A stretch of DNA of 9,930 bases from contig JANXRT010000188.1 in assembly GCA_025356735.1 (NCBI GenBank), forward strand, positions 1 through 9,930, written 5' to 3'. A program made the position numbers and the translations under genes. This document shows, piece by piece, positions 1-6,923 of this stretch. The notes beneath the pieces are model-generated. The model made no database searches, was not told the DNA's origin, and saw only the letters and a program-made list of their open reading frames with translations. The stretch's first letter is position 1; the number at the start of each line of letters is the position of its first letter. Origin of the DNA: Acetobacteraceae bacterium. GTDB lineage: Bacteria; Pseudomonadota; Alphaproteobacteria; Acetobacterales; Acetobacteraceae.

Positions 1-455
1 CCGGAAAGCATCGTGTTGGCTTGCAACGCGTGGGAGGACAGCTCGTCGAGCGGCAGGCGGCGGTGGAAATACGGATCGGCGGCGAGGCGTTGCACTTCGG
101 CCAGCGACGATGCCTCGGTCGGGCTCCAGGACAGCACCAGCTGGGTTTCGTACTGGCCCGAAGCGACGCGCAGCGTGCCCATGACGAAGGCGTGCTCGCC
201 GGCCGAGGGCGTGGAAAGGATGTCGCGATCGACGCCGCCGACCGAGCCCGACGCCGCCATCACCGAGATGGCGCGGCCGTCGTACTGGTCGTTGGAGGCG
301 ACGACGATGCCGTCGATCTCCTCGATCGTCATGCCGGCATCGCGCAGCGCCTGCTGGGTAACATCGTAAAGCAGCTCTTCGAGCGAACGCCGCTCGCCGC
401 TGACGCTGGGCAGGATGGCGACGCCGACGACCCCGACGCGGTTGGCTAGGCTCAT
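1..455 (-). CDS. Thiolase-fold protein (SCP-x/Ltp type), N-terminal part, cut by window edge
   Basis: The first 151 residues of a protein that continues beyond base 1. It opens MSLANRVGVVGVAILP, followed by SLEELLYDVTQQALRDAGM and EEIDGIVVAS, the usual start of SCP-x/acetyl-CoA acetyltransferase-like thiolases. Residues about 80-110 (STPSAGEHAF, then TLRVASGQYETQLVLSWSPTE) match the stretch that normally holds the acylated cysteine (CxSG), but the cysteine position is Pro83/Ser84 and the visible 151 residues contain no cysteine. It may therefore be a thiolase-fold aldolase or non-thiolytic relative, as known for Ltp2-type steroid side-chain enzymes, rather than a true thiolase; this is inference. 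The ATG at 455 overlaps the TGA of the upstream racemase-like gene (ATGA), with GGAG about 10 nt before it, so the two are probably translationally coupled. Fold assignment is fairly sure; reaction is not. Confidence 0.8.
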   Translation of the reverse strand, partial: MSLANRVGVVGVAILPSVSGERRSLEELLYDVTQQALRDAGMTIEEIDGIVVASNDQYDGRAISVMAASGSVGGVDRDILSTPSAGEHAFVMGTLRVASGQYETQLVLSWSPTEASSLAEVQRLAADPYFHRRLPLDELSSHALQANTMLS

Positions 456-1579
456 GGGTTGGTTGCTCCTTCTTGTTCGGCTGCCTCAAAGCGGCTGCGT
501 GCCAACGGTTGCCGGGAATCCGGGGCCCGGCCGTCGATGCGGGCCGGGAACAGCGCCTGCAACGCGCCGGCGGGCGACCTGCGGACCAGGCCGCGCCCGC
601 TCATGCGCGGCGACGACAGCGCCTCGCCGAGGTCGAGCACGGGGCTGACGCAGCAATCGTCGTCGGCGAATTCTTCCATGCATTCGGCAAGGGTAAGTTC
701 GCCGATCCGCGCCGCGACATCGGCGATCAGCCTTGCCTGCGGCAGCGTCTCCGCCTGCCGCGGGGTCCATTCCGGCTTGCCGGCGGCATGGGAAAAAGCA
801 GCCCAGAACTTTGGCTCGACGGCACCGACCGCGACGTGGCGGCCGTCGCGCGTGGCATAGACCTGATAATACGCGGCACCGCCGTTGAGGTAGGTGGAAC
901 GCGGCTGCGGGATCGCTCCGGTGGCGCCGTATTCGGCGATCGGGAACAGCTGCAACGGCATCGCCACATCGGCCAGGCCGATGTCGATTTCACAGCCCAG
1001 CCCATCGGCCTCACGCGCCCGCAAAGCGCCGAGGATGGCGATTACCGCAAACAGCGAGCTGGTGACATCAGCCATTGGCGGGTCATAGAAGAAGGGCTTT
1101 TCCTGCCCATTGCGGTGCAGGATGCCAGCCTGTGCCAGGTAGTTGGCATCGTGCCCGGCGGACTGAGACATCGGCCCCGCGGCACCGAAGCCGCTCAGCG
1201 AGCAGAACACCAGGCCAGGATTGATCTCTTTCAGGGTTGCATAGCCAAGCTCGAGGCGCTGCATTACGCCAGGACGAAAACCCTCCAGCAGAACATCATG
1301 ACCGGCGACGTGCCGAAGAAACTCGTCGCGGGCCTCGGGCTGCTTCAAATCCATTCGAAGAACCGTCTTGCCGGCGTTGATGGCATCGTAGAACAGCGGC
1401 TCGCCGGCGGCATCGCGCGGCCCGAGCTGGCGCATTGCGTCGCCGGCCGGCGGCTCGATCTTCAGCACCTCGGCGCCCATGTCGGCCAGCAGCAGGCTGG
1501 CGAGCGGGCCGGGCAGAAACGCCGACAGATCCAGCACCTTCACGCCGCGCGCAAATTTATGGAGGCGCGACGGGATCAC
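452..1579 (-). CDS. Alpha-methylacyl-CoA racemase-like protein (CaiB/BaiF family III CoA-transferase fold)
   Basis: A 375-residue protein, normal length for the family. The N-terminal block (VKVLDLSAFLPGPLASLLLADMGAEVLKIEPP, split here as VKVLDLSAFLPGP and ADMGAEVLKIEPP) is typical of CaiB/BaiF CoA-transferases. Three features favour the racemase branch: GHDANYLAQAG at 142-152 with His143, MADVTSS with Asp171, and VGAVEPKFW with Glu255; Arg108 in RPGVMQRLELG also fits. Their spacing is close to that of Arg91/His126/Asp156/Glu241 recalled for the Mycobacterium MCR enzyme. Such enzymes epimerise (2R)/(2S)-methylacyl-CoA in the cytosol so that beta-oxidation can proceed. The GTG start at 1579 is chosen because it overlaps the cyclase stop (GTGA) and homology begins a few residues later; the in-frame region upstream is arginine-rich shadow sequence. 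Its own stop overlaps the thiolase-fold start. A CoA-transferase role is the alternative. Confidence 0.88.
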   Translation of the reverse strand: MIPSRLHKFARGVKVLDLSAFLPGPLASLLLADMGAEVLKIEPPAGDAMRQLGPRDAAGEPLFYDAINAGKTVLRMDLKQPEARDEFLRHVAGHDVLLEGFRPGVMQRLELGYATLKEINPGLVFCSLSGFGAAGPMSQSAGHDANYLAQAGILHRNGQEKPFFYDPPMADVTSSLFAVIAILGALRAREADGLGCEIDIGLADVAMPLQLFPIAEYGATGAIPQPRSTYLNGGAAYYQVYATRDGRHVAVGAVEPKFWAAFSHAAGKPEWTPRQAETLPQARLIADVAARIGELTLAECMEEFADDDCCVSPVLDLGEALSSPRMSGRGLVRRSPAGALQALFPARIDGRAPDSRQPLARSRFEAAEQEGATNP

Positions 1580-2448
1580 AGCACCGCCACCGGCGCCACC
1601 GGGCTCGCCGTGCCGCCGACGATCGGCAGCGGCGTGGCGACGAACAGGAAGATCGTGGCGCCGGCTTCGGCGAGGGGACGAAGAACCATGTTCTCCAGCA
1701 GAGGAATGCCATAGTCGCGGATCAGGCGCTGGTGCACGGGGAACAGCGTGCCCTCGGGGAATGGCAGCGCCTCGATCGCGTAGTTGTCGGCACCGACCGT
1801 GGCGACGCCGCTCTGAGCCAGCCACAGCCCGGCCTCGACATCGATGCCCGGCTCGCTGTTAAAATTTACTTTCCCGTAAAAATCCTGGCTCTCCATCCAG
1901 CCGGTGCGGATCAGCACTGCGTCGCCCTCCTGCAACGTCACGCCGGACTTCACAGCGGCGGCCTGCAACTCTGCAAGCCCGATGGGCGCGTCGGGCGAGT
2001 AGCTGCCACGGTAGCCGAACACGTCGAGCAGAACGCCACGGGTGACGATCGGCGGAATCTTATCGACTCCGCAGCGCAGCGCACGCGTCGTGCTGCGCAA
2101 GGTGTTGCCGGAGAACCCGTTATACAACTTGTCGTCGCACCAGGCGTGGCACAGTGCATCGATATGGGTGCCCATGTGCAGCGGCAGGATCAGCGTGTCC
2201 TCGGCGAACTGGAATCCGCCCGGCTGCTTGGCGCCGGCCGCATAGTCGCCGCCGTCGCGTCCCATGAAATGCTGCACCCCGGCGCGGTGGCCGGGCACCG
2301 GAAGCTGCGGCGAAATCGGCTGCGCCAGGCTGATGATTTTTCCCGATTTTACCAATGCGGCGGCAAGGCGCACGTGCTCGGCGGTGATGCGGTTCGGCGC
2401 GCCGGCTTCGTCGTCGGCACCCCACAGCCCCCAGGCTTCCTGCGCCAC
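1576..2448 (-). CDS. Cyclase-family (kynurenine formamidase-like) metal-dependent hydrolase
   Basis: A 290-residue protein starting WGLWGADDEAGAPNRIT (from residue 6), a common opening for the larger members of the cyclase superfamily. The metal-binding signature is complete: H91-x-G-T-H95-x-D97-x-x-x-H101, within LHMGTHIDALCHAW, followed by YNG. Family members hydrolyse amide or ester bonds or open small rings with a bound divalent metal, usually zinc or manganese; no signal peptide is seen, so it should be cytosolic. The start is GTG, three bases after the stop of the ligase gene, with GGAG nine bases upstream. Its stop overlaps the GTG of the racemase-like gene. In this operon it could open a lactone or hydrolyse an ester made by the Baeyer-Villiger enzyme, or trim a cyclic diketone, giving the acid for the ligase; this role is inference only. 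Family assignment is firm. Confidence 0.9.
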   Translation of the reverse strand: MAQEAWGLWGADDEAGAPNRITAEHVRLAAALVKSGKIISLAQPISPQLPVPGHRAGVQHFMGRDGGDYAAGAKQPGGFQFAEDTLILPLHMGTHIDALCHAWCDDKLYNGFSGNTLRSTTRALRCGVDKIPPIVTRGVLLDVFGYRGSYSPDAPIGLAELQAAAVKSGVTLQEGDAVLIRTGWMESQDFYGKVNFNSEPGIDVEAGLWLAQSGVATVGADNYAIEALPFPEGTLFPVHQRLIRDYGIPLLENMVLRPLAEAGATIFLFVATPLPIVGGTASPVAPVAVL

Positions 2449-2451
2449 GGC

Positions 2452-4038
2452 TCAGGTCTCCGATGCAACGAGATCGGCGGCCAGCGCCTTCAGCTCGCGC
2501 CGCATCAGCTTGCCGGTGACGGTCTGGGGCAGCGCATCCAGCACCTCGAAGCGGTCCGGCACCTTGTAGCTCGACACCATCGACCGGCAATGCGCCGTGA
2601 GCTGTTCCGCCGTCGGCGTCATGCCGTCGCGCGCCATGACGAAGGCGAAGATGCGTTCGTCGCCACCCGATGCGACCCCGACGACGCCGGCCAGCGCCAC
2701 GTCCGGATGCTGCATCAATATGTCCTCGACCTCGGCGGGCGAGACGTTGATGCCGGAGCGCTTGATCATCTCGGTCGAGCGGCCGAGAAAAATGAATTCC
2801 CCGGCTTGCGTGTTACGGCCGATGTCGCCGCTGGCGAACCAGCCGTCGGCGCTGAAGTTGGCCGCGTTGTGCTGCGCGCTGGAACCGGTGTAGCCGCGCA
2901 TGACGTAGGGCCCGCGGACCTCGACCAGGCCCGGCCGATCGCGCCCCAGCACGGCGCCGGTATCTTCCGAAACGATCCGCATCTCGACGCCGGGCAGGGG
3001 AAATCCCTGGCAGTTGGCCCGCCGTTCAAGGCTCCATCGATGATCCGTGACGCAACAGTTGCCTCCGGTCTCGCTCGATCCGTAGATGTTGCAGATCTCC
3101 GCCGCACCTAATATCTGCGCCGCACGAAGCACGTCCTGCGGGCTGCCGATGGTCAGCCCGGTGCGCAGGCTGCTAGTCCGTTCCGCCGTGAATGCGTGAT
3201 GGCGCACCATGGCGTCGGTCATGCCGGGCAGGGTGTAGATCGCCGTGCAGCGGTGGCGCTCGATCAGGTCCAGCGCCTCGCCGGCGTCGAAGCGGCCCTG
3301 CAGCACCAGCGTCGCGCCGTGGCTGAACGTCGCCGGCATCGCATTGATGCCGCCATAGGTCCAGAACAGCGGCGGCGACAGCAGCACTCGGTCGGCTTGC
3401 GTCAGCCCCTGGCGCTCGCCGATGTTGAAGCTGTTCTCGACGATAAGGTAATGCGCCAGGGCAATCGCCTTCGGCCGGCTGGTCGAGCCCGAGGTGTACA
3501 GCACCATTGCATCGTCGCTCGCGCTGGCGCCGTCGCCCGGCGCCATCGTCGAAAAAGGTTCGGCCGCATCTCGCGCAGCCGCGTAATCGGGGAAGCCGCC
3601 GGCGCCGTCCAACATCAGCACCGTGAGGTCTTTCGGCGCCAGGTCGGAAAGCATGGCCGCGTAGTCCTCGCGCCCGAAGGCCGGCACCGCGATCAACAGG
3701 GAAACACCCGAATCGCGCAGCAGAAAATCCACCTCCGATCGGGTGGACCAAGTGCTGAACGGCGTCGCCACCGCGCCCAGCAGCCAGGCCCCAAACGCCA
3801 GCTCCAGCCATTCCGGCCGGTTGTTGATCAGCAGCCCGACCAGGGCCCCGCGCCGGATGCCTTGGCCGTGCAGCACGGTGGCCGCGCGCCGGGCACGATC
3901 GGCCAGCGCCGCGTAGGTCAGGGACTGCTCGCCGCAAAGCACCGCGAGGGCATCCGGGTAGCGGCAAGCCTGCTCGTCCAGAAGCTCGAACAGGGTGCGG
4001 CTGTAGGGGGCTTGCATGACGACTGGCTTGGAACCCAT
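2452..4038 (-). CDS. AMP-forming acyl-CoA synthetase (acid:CoA ligase, ANL superfamily)
   Basis: A 528-residue adenylate-forming enzyme that activates a carboxylic acid with ATP and joins it to CoA. The core motifs are present in order: phosphate loop YTSGSTSRPK at 181-190, acid-binding region SPPLFWTYGG at 221-230, NIYGSSETGG at 317-326, hinge-side GWFASGDIGR at 399-408, FLGRSTEMIKRSGINVSPAE at 417-436, and PQTVTGK at 504-510 with catalytic Lys510. It resembles benzoate-CoA ligase-like and medium-chain enzymes more than acetyl-CoA synthetase, but the substrate cannot be read from sequence. The start at 4038 is preceded by AGGGAGGG four bases upstream; a second ATG at 4017 has no such site. 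It is the first gene of the four-gene operon, reading into the cyclase gene with a 3-nt gap. A promoter and palindrome lie just upstream. Confidence 0.94.
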   Translation of the reverse strand: MGSKPVVMQAPYSRTLFELLDEQACRYPDALAVLCGEQSLTYAALADRARRAATVLHGQGIRRGALVGLLINNRPEWLELAFGAWLLGAVATPFSTWSTRSEVDFLLRDSGVSLLIAVPAFGREDYAAMLSDLAPKDLTVLMLDGAGGFPDYAAARDAAEPFSTMAPGDGASASDDAMVLYTSGSTSRPKAIALAHYLIVENSFNIGERQGLTQADRVLLSPPLFWTYGGINAMPATFSHGATLVLQGRFDAGEALDLIERHRCTAIYTLPGMTDAMVRHHAFTAERTSSLRTGLTIGSPQDVLRAAQILGAAEICNIYGSSETGGNCCVTDHRWSLERRANCQGFPLPGVEMRIVSEDTGAVLGRDRPGLVEVRGPYVMRGYTGSSAQHNAANFSADGWFASGDIGRNTQAGEFIFLGRSTEMIKRSGINVSPAEVEDILMQHPDVALAGVVGVASGGDERIFAFVMARDGMTPTAEQLTAHCRSMVSSYKVPDRFEVLDALPQTVTGKLMRRELKALAADLVASET

Positions 4039-4066
4039 GCAACCCTCCCTGGCGATGCGTTGGACG

Positions 4067-4084
4067 ACTTACTCAGGAGTATGT
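4067..4084. promoter_or_regulatory. 18-bp palindrome, candidate TetR-family operator
   Basis: ACTTACTCAGGAGTATGT forms two 8-base arms around AG; seven of the eight arm pairs are complementary (only 4069/4082 fails). It covers the predicted -10 box of the ligase promoter, so a bound dimer would block RNA polymerase. Size and symmetry suit TetR-family repressors, and such a gene lies immediately upstream. I did not see a second copy in the other intergenic gaps. Confidence 0.5.
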
Positions 4085-4106
4085 AATCTTTCCCGTTGGC
4101 TTGCAA
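4078..4106 (-). promoter_or_regulatory. Candidate sigma70-type promoter of the ligase operon
   Basis: On the minus strand, TTGCAA (4106-4101) and CATACT (4083-4078) are separated by exactly 17 bases. Each box matches four of six consensus positions. Transcription would start near 4071, leaving about 33 nt before the ligase ATG and its strong AGGGAGGG site. The boxes are imperfect, so this is a prediction from spacing and position. Confidence 0.45.
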
Positions 4107-4110
4107 GTTT

Positions 4111-4128
4111 GAGGCTCCGCCAAGCCTG
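4111..4128. repeat. Inverted repeat AGGCT-N6-AGCCT upstream of ligase promoter
   Basis: GAGGCTCCGCCAAGCCTG contains 5-bp arms AGGCT (4112-4116) and AGCCT (4123-4127). It sits just upstream of the predicted -35 box and resembles the element at 4825-4840 in the tetR-bicupin gap. It could be an activator or regulator site, or a weak hairpin after tetR; there is no T-tract to make it a clear terminator. Confidence 0.3.
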
Positions 4129-4146
4129 GGATCCTGCGCCGACCAC

Positions 4147-4785
4147 CTACAGCGCGAACCCCCGCACCATGAAGGCGATCAATTCGCGCGCGATCATGCC
4201 CTCCGCCCGCGCGGCCATGCCGGGCGGCACCGCGAGCGAGACCATGACGCTGCCGCCCATCCAATAGTAGCGCCATACCACCTCCTGCTCGGTGAGGTGC
4301 GGCGCCGCCTGGTGCAGGGCGGCCACGAACGCTGTGCGCACGCGGTCGTAGTAGCGCACCAGCATCTGGTCGATCTGCGGCAGCGCCAGCACCCGGCCCA
4401 GCGAATACTGCACCACGATCGCCCGCGCGCTGGCGTTGTCGATCAGCGCCAGCGCCGGCGTTACGTAGGCGGTGACGATCGCGGGCAGGGTGGGCTTGCC
4501 GCCGGCTTCGGCGGTGCAGGTGGCCAGTTGGCTCAGCCGCTCCTCGTTGAGCGGGGCGATGCGGCGGAGGAACATCTCCTCGAACAACTTTTCCTTGGAC
4601 CCGAAATGATAGTTCACCGCGGCGACGTTGACGTCGGCGGCTGCCGCGATCGAGCGCAGGGTGACGGCGGCGGGACCCTCGTCGGCGAACAGCTGCTCGG
4701 CGGTGTCGAGGATGCGCTGGCGGGTTCCGGGGCCGGCGGATTTCAGCGGCGGCATCTGTGTTGCAGCTTTGACGGCAGCGGACAT
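4147..4785 (-). CDS. TetR/AcrR-family transcriptional regulator
   Basis: A 212-residue protein with a classic TetR DNA-binding domain: TRQRILDTAEQLFADEG at 21-37, then the helix-turn-helix (SIAAAADVNVAAVNYHFGSK) at 45-64, followed by KEKLFEEMFLRR. The remaining ~135 residues are helical and hydrophobic and fit the ligand-binding, dimerising C-terminal domain; the ligand may be an acyl-CoA or pathway intermediate (inference). ATG at 4785 is chosen because the domain starts about 20 residues in; an in-frame ATG at 4818 adds 11 residues and cannot be excluded, as neither has a strong Shine-Dalgarno site (GGA before 4785). It lies 108 nt upstream of the ligase gene, same strand, and back to back with the bicupin gene, so it probably controls one or both operons. 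The longer reading frame back to 5892 is antisense to the bicupin and not coding. Confidence 0.92.
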   Translation of the reverse strand: MSAAVKAATQMPPLKSAGPGTRQRILDTAEQLFADEGPAAVTLRSIAAAADVNVAAVNYHFGSKEKLFEEMFLRRIAPLNEERLSQLATCTAEAGGKPTLPAIVTAYVTPALALIDNASARAIVVQYSLGRVLALPQIDQMLVRYYDRVRTAFVAALHQAAPHLTEQEVVWRYYWMGGSVMVSLAVPPGMAARAEGMIARELIAFMVRGFAL

Positions 4786-4920
4786 GAACGATCCAACCCA
4801 TTCAACAGCCGGCACCATACAGGCGAGGCTCGGCAGCCTGCTAAACAAAAGATTTAAGCAAATGATTGACTTTATGCCGGCGGCGGGATAGCTCTGGTCG
4901 AACGGGATAAGGAAAAAAGC
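4786..4920. promoter_or_regulatory. Divergent intergenic control region between tetR and the bicupin operon
   Basis: These 135 nt separate two divergent starts. The middle (about 4840-4876) is markedly AT-rich against the GC-rich surroundings, as expected for promoters. For the plus strand TTGACT at 4866-4871 is a good -35 box, but the best -10 (GATAGC, 4887-4892) is weak and only 15 nt away. GCTAAAC (4840-4846) and TTTAAGC (4853-4859) form an imperfect inverted repeat. AAGGA seven bases before the bicupin ATG is its ribosome site. No convincing minus-strand promoter was identified. Confidence 0.5.
4825..4840. repeat. Inverted repeat AGGCT-N4-AGCCT in the tetR leader
   Basis: GAGGCTCGGCAGCCTG has perfect 5-bp arms (4826-4830 and 4835-4839) with a 4-nt centre. 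It shares GAGGCTC and AGCCTG ends with the element at 4111-4128; the centres differ by two bases. It lies 40-55 nt upstream of the tetR ATG. Confidence 0.3.
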
Positions 4921-5874
4921 ATGCTTGAAATGCAGCGTCCAAAAACCATCGCCGAGCTGCCGGTGCAGCATCCGGGCGCCCCGGCCAGCCCCGCCGAGGC
5001 ACGCGGCAGGTTCTTCAACACCGGCAACGGCTTCGACGTCAAGCTGCCACCGGTTCCCGACCATATCTTCACGGCCGAGCCGGCGCTGGCGCTGGCCGCC
5101 GACACGCCGACCGGGCTGATCGCCTGCGACATCGCGGCGGAACTCGCCTGCCGGTTTCCCGCGACGTCTCCCCTTGTGCTGGCCCGATACGCCCGCATCC
5201 GTGCCGGCGAGACGCTGGCGACCGACTTCGCCGCCACCGGCGTGATCTGCTACGTGATCCGCGGCGCCGGCAGCAGCACGGGCGCGGCCGGCGGCGTCGC
5301 GTGGAACGCCGGCGACCTGTTCATCCTGCCCGGCGGCATGGCGTTCGTGCATGTTTCCACCGTCGATGCCGTGCTGTGGATCGTCACCAACGAGCCGCAA
5401 CTGGCCTTCGACTCGCTTCGGCCGCCGGCACCGGGCGATGCGCCGACCGACATCGTCCATTTCACCGCCGCCGAGATCGATCGCCAGATCGAGCTGATCT
5501 ACGACATCGGCCGCGACCAGGGCATCGCCGGCTCGGCGCTGATCTTCTCGTCCGAGCGCCAGGAGGCCAGCCGCAACATCCTGCCGACGCTTACCCTGGC
5601 GATGAACTCGCTGCCGGGCGGCGCGATGCAGCGGCCGCACCGCCACAACGCGGTCGCCGTCAGCCTGATCATCAAGGGCGATCGCTGCCACTCGGTGATG
5701 GACGGCAGGCGCAAGGACTGGGCGCCATGGGCCACCACCGTCACCCCGCCGGGCAGCGTCCACTCGCACCACAACGGCGGCAACGGCCAGGCGATGTTCC
5801 TGATCGTGCAGGATGGCGGATTTTTCTACCACGCCCGCGCGATGGGTTTCGAGTTCGCCGAGCAGCCGGGATAG
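4921..5874 (+). CDS. Bicupin protein, gentisate/salicylate dioxygenase-like
   Basis: A 317-residue protein with two cupin domains, about 90-150 and 220-305, the layout of gentisate 1,2-dioxygenase and relatives, which use Fe(II) and O2 to open aromatic rings. In the second cupin the metal ligands are visible: GGAMQRPHRHN at 223-233 (His230, His232) and PPGSVHSHHN at 266-275 (His271 or His273). In the first cupin the matching stretch (AGETLATDFAATGVICYVI) has no histidine pair, so it is probably metal-free. As I recall, typical gentisate dioxygenases keep iron in the first cupin, so this is likely a different enzyme or a binding protein. The ATG at 4921 has AAGGA seven bases upstream; an ATG at 4930 is less supported. 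It heads the plus-strand operon, 34 nt before the TauD-like gene. No signal peptide. Substrate unknown. Confidence 0.85.
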   Translation: MLEMQRPKTIAELPVQHPGAPASPAEARGRFFNTGNGFDVKLPPVPDHIFTAEPALALAADTPTGLIACDIAAELACRFPATSPLVLARYARIRAGETLATDFAATGVICYVIRGAGSSTGAAGGVAWNAGDLFILPGGMAFVHVSTVDAVLWIVTNEPQLAFDSLRPPAPGDAPTDIVHFTAAEIDRQIELIYDIGRDQGIAGSALIFSSERQEASRNILPTLTLAMNSLPGGAMQRPHRHNAVAVSLIIKGDRCHSVMDGRRKDWAPWATTVTPPGSVHSHHNGGNGQAMFLIVQDGGFFYHARAMGFEFAEQPG

Positions 5875-5908
5875 CCCAACGCCTCCGACCAAGAAAAAGG
5901 GGAAGAAA

Positions 5909-6802
5909 ATGTCCGCTCAAGCGAACGCCACCACCAGCCGCTTCACGGTCCGCAAGCTTCATCCGTCCCTCGGCGCCGAGGTCCTCGGCGTCGACATGCG
6001 CCAGAAGCTCGATGCCGATGCACTGCGCGAGCTGCACGACATCTGGATGGAGCATCTGGTGCTGGTGTTCCCAGGTCAGCACATCACCGATGCCGAGCAC
6101 GTCGCTTTCACACGCAATTTCGGCGAGCCGGAGATCTTCCACCAGAAGATCATCCGGTCGCAGAGCGTGCCGGAGATCTTCCGCGTCTCCAACGTCGATG
6201 AGGACGGCATCCTGATCCCGCCCGCCCATCCGACGGCGCAGCAGATCGCGCTGGCGCAGTTCTGGCACACCGACAGCAGCTACCGGGCGAACCCGTGCAT
6301 GGGATCGCTGCTGCACGGCATCGAGGTCAGCCGCAGCGGCGGCGAGACGCATTTCACCAACATGTATTCCGTTTACGACGAGCTTCCCGACCGGCTGCGG
6401 CGGCAGGTCGAGGGCAAGAAGATGCTGCACGATTTCGGCCACCTGCACACCATCAGCACGCTGAAGCCGCTGACCGAGGAGGAGAAGGCGGCGATGCCCG
6501 CAGTGTGGCAGCCGATGGTCCGCCGCCATCCGGCCACGGGGCGCAAGTCGCTCTATATCAGCCCGATCTACAACGCCGAGATCGAGGGCATGAGCGGCCC
6601 CGACGCCCGCGCCCTGATCGACGAGCTGGCCGAATTCGCCGGGCAAAGCCGGTTCGTCTACCCGCACCGGTGGGAAACCGATGACGTGCTGGCCTGGGAC
6701 AATCGCTGCACGATGCACCAGGTGACGCCGTTCGACCCCAACGAGCGCCGCATCATGCACCGCACGACGATCGTCGGCACCGACGCGGTGATGGCGGCCT
6801 AG
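5909..6802 (+). CDS. TauD/TfdA-family Fe(II)/2-oxoglutarate-dependent dioxygenase
   Basis: A 297-residue enzyme of normal TauD length. It has the N-terminal family block (VRKLHPSLGAEVLGVDMRQ, residues 14-32), the iron-binding FWHTDSSY with His120 and Asp122, the distal His260 in WDNRCTMH, and Arg271 in NERRIMHRTTIVG, placed as the TauD arginine that binds 2-oxoglutarate. All facial-triad and cosubstrate residues are therefore present and the enzyme should be active. Members hydroxylate a C-H next to a sulfonate, ether or acid group, releasing succinate and CO2; the substrate here is not evident. The ATG at 5909 follows AAGGGG at a good distance and begins the homology; the frame extends 32 codons upstream but that overlaps the bicupin end. 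It sits 34 nt after the bicupin and 121 nt before the monooxygenase. Confidence 0.93.
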   Translation: MSAQANATTSRFTVRKLHPSLGAEVLGVDMRQKLDADALRELHDIWMEHLVLVFPGQHITDAEHVAFTRNFGEPEIFHQKIIRSQSVPEIFRVSNVDEDGILIPPAHPTAQQIALAQFWHTDSSYRANPCMGSLLHGIEVSRSGGETHFTNMYSVYDELPDRLRRQVEGKKMLHDFGHLHTISTLKPLTEEEKAAMPAVWQPMVRRHPATGRKSLYISPIYNAEIEGMSGPDARALIDELAEFAGQSRFVYPHRWETDDVLAWDNRCTMHQVTPFDPNERRIMHRTTIVGTDAVMAA

Positions 6803-6923
6803 GGCCTTCGCGGATGGTCTTGTCGCTATTCCCTGGGTCGTTTATTCCTACCTGTCAGTATCAAGTGGGAACCAACCCCATCGTGATGGCCGTCCAACCA
6901 CCGCAAGCAGGAATTTTCGACAC

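Noticed and set aside
1865..1880. AT-rich inverted repeat TTTAC-N6-GTAAA
   Set aside because: It lies within the cyclase gene, where it encodes ordinary residues (GKVNF), and it does not extend beyond five pairs.
1435..3111. 558-residue plus-strand frame and a similar 413-residue frame at 473-1714
   Set aside because: Both lie opposite genes with full motif sets; their translations are Arg/His/Gln/Gly-rich and match no family. They are products of high GC at third codon positions.
4786..5892. Long N-terminal extension of the TetR frame on the minus strand
   Set aside because: It is antisense to the bicupin gene, which has clear cupin motifs, and its translation is low-complexity Gly/Arg/Asp-rich without a domain. 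The TetR domain starts about 20 residues after the ATG at 4785.
6820..6848. Possible promoter TTGTCG-17-TATTCC before the monooxygenase gene
   Set aside because: Only four and three of six consensus matches; in a 121-nt gap this can arise by chance and the gene may be read from the upstream promoter.
6878..6889. CCAT-CGTG-ATGG small hairpin before the monooxygenase
   Set aside because: Four base pairs only, no T-tract and no match to a known leader or riboswitch.
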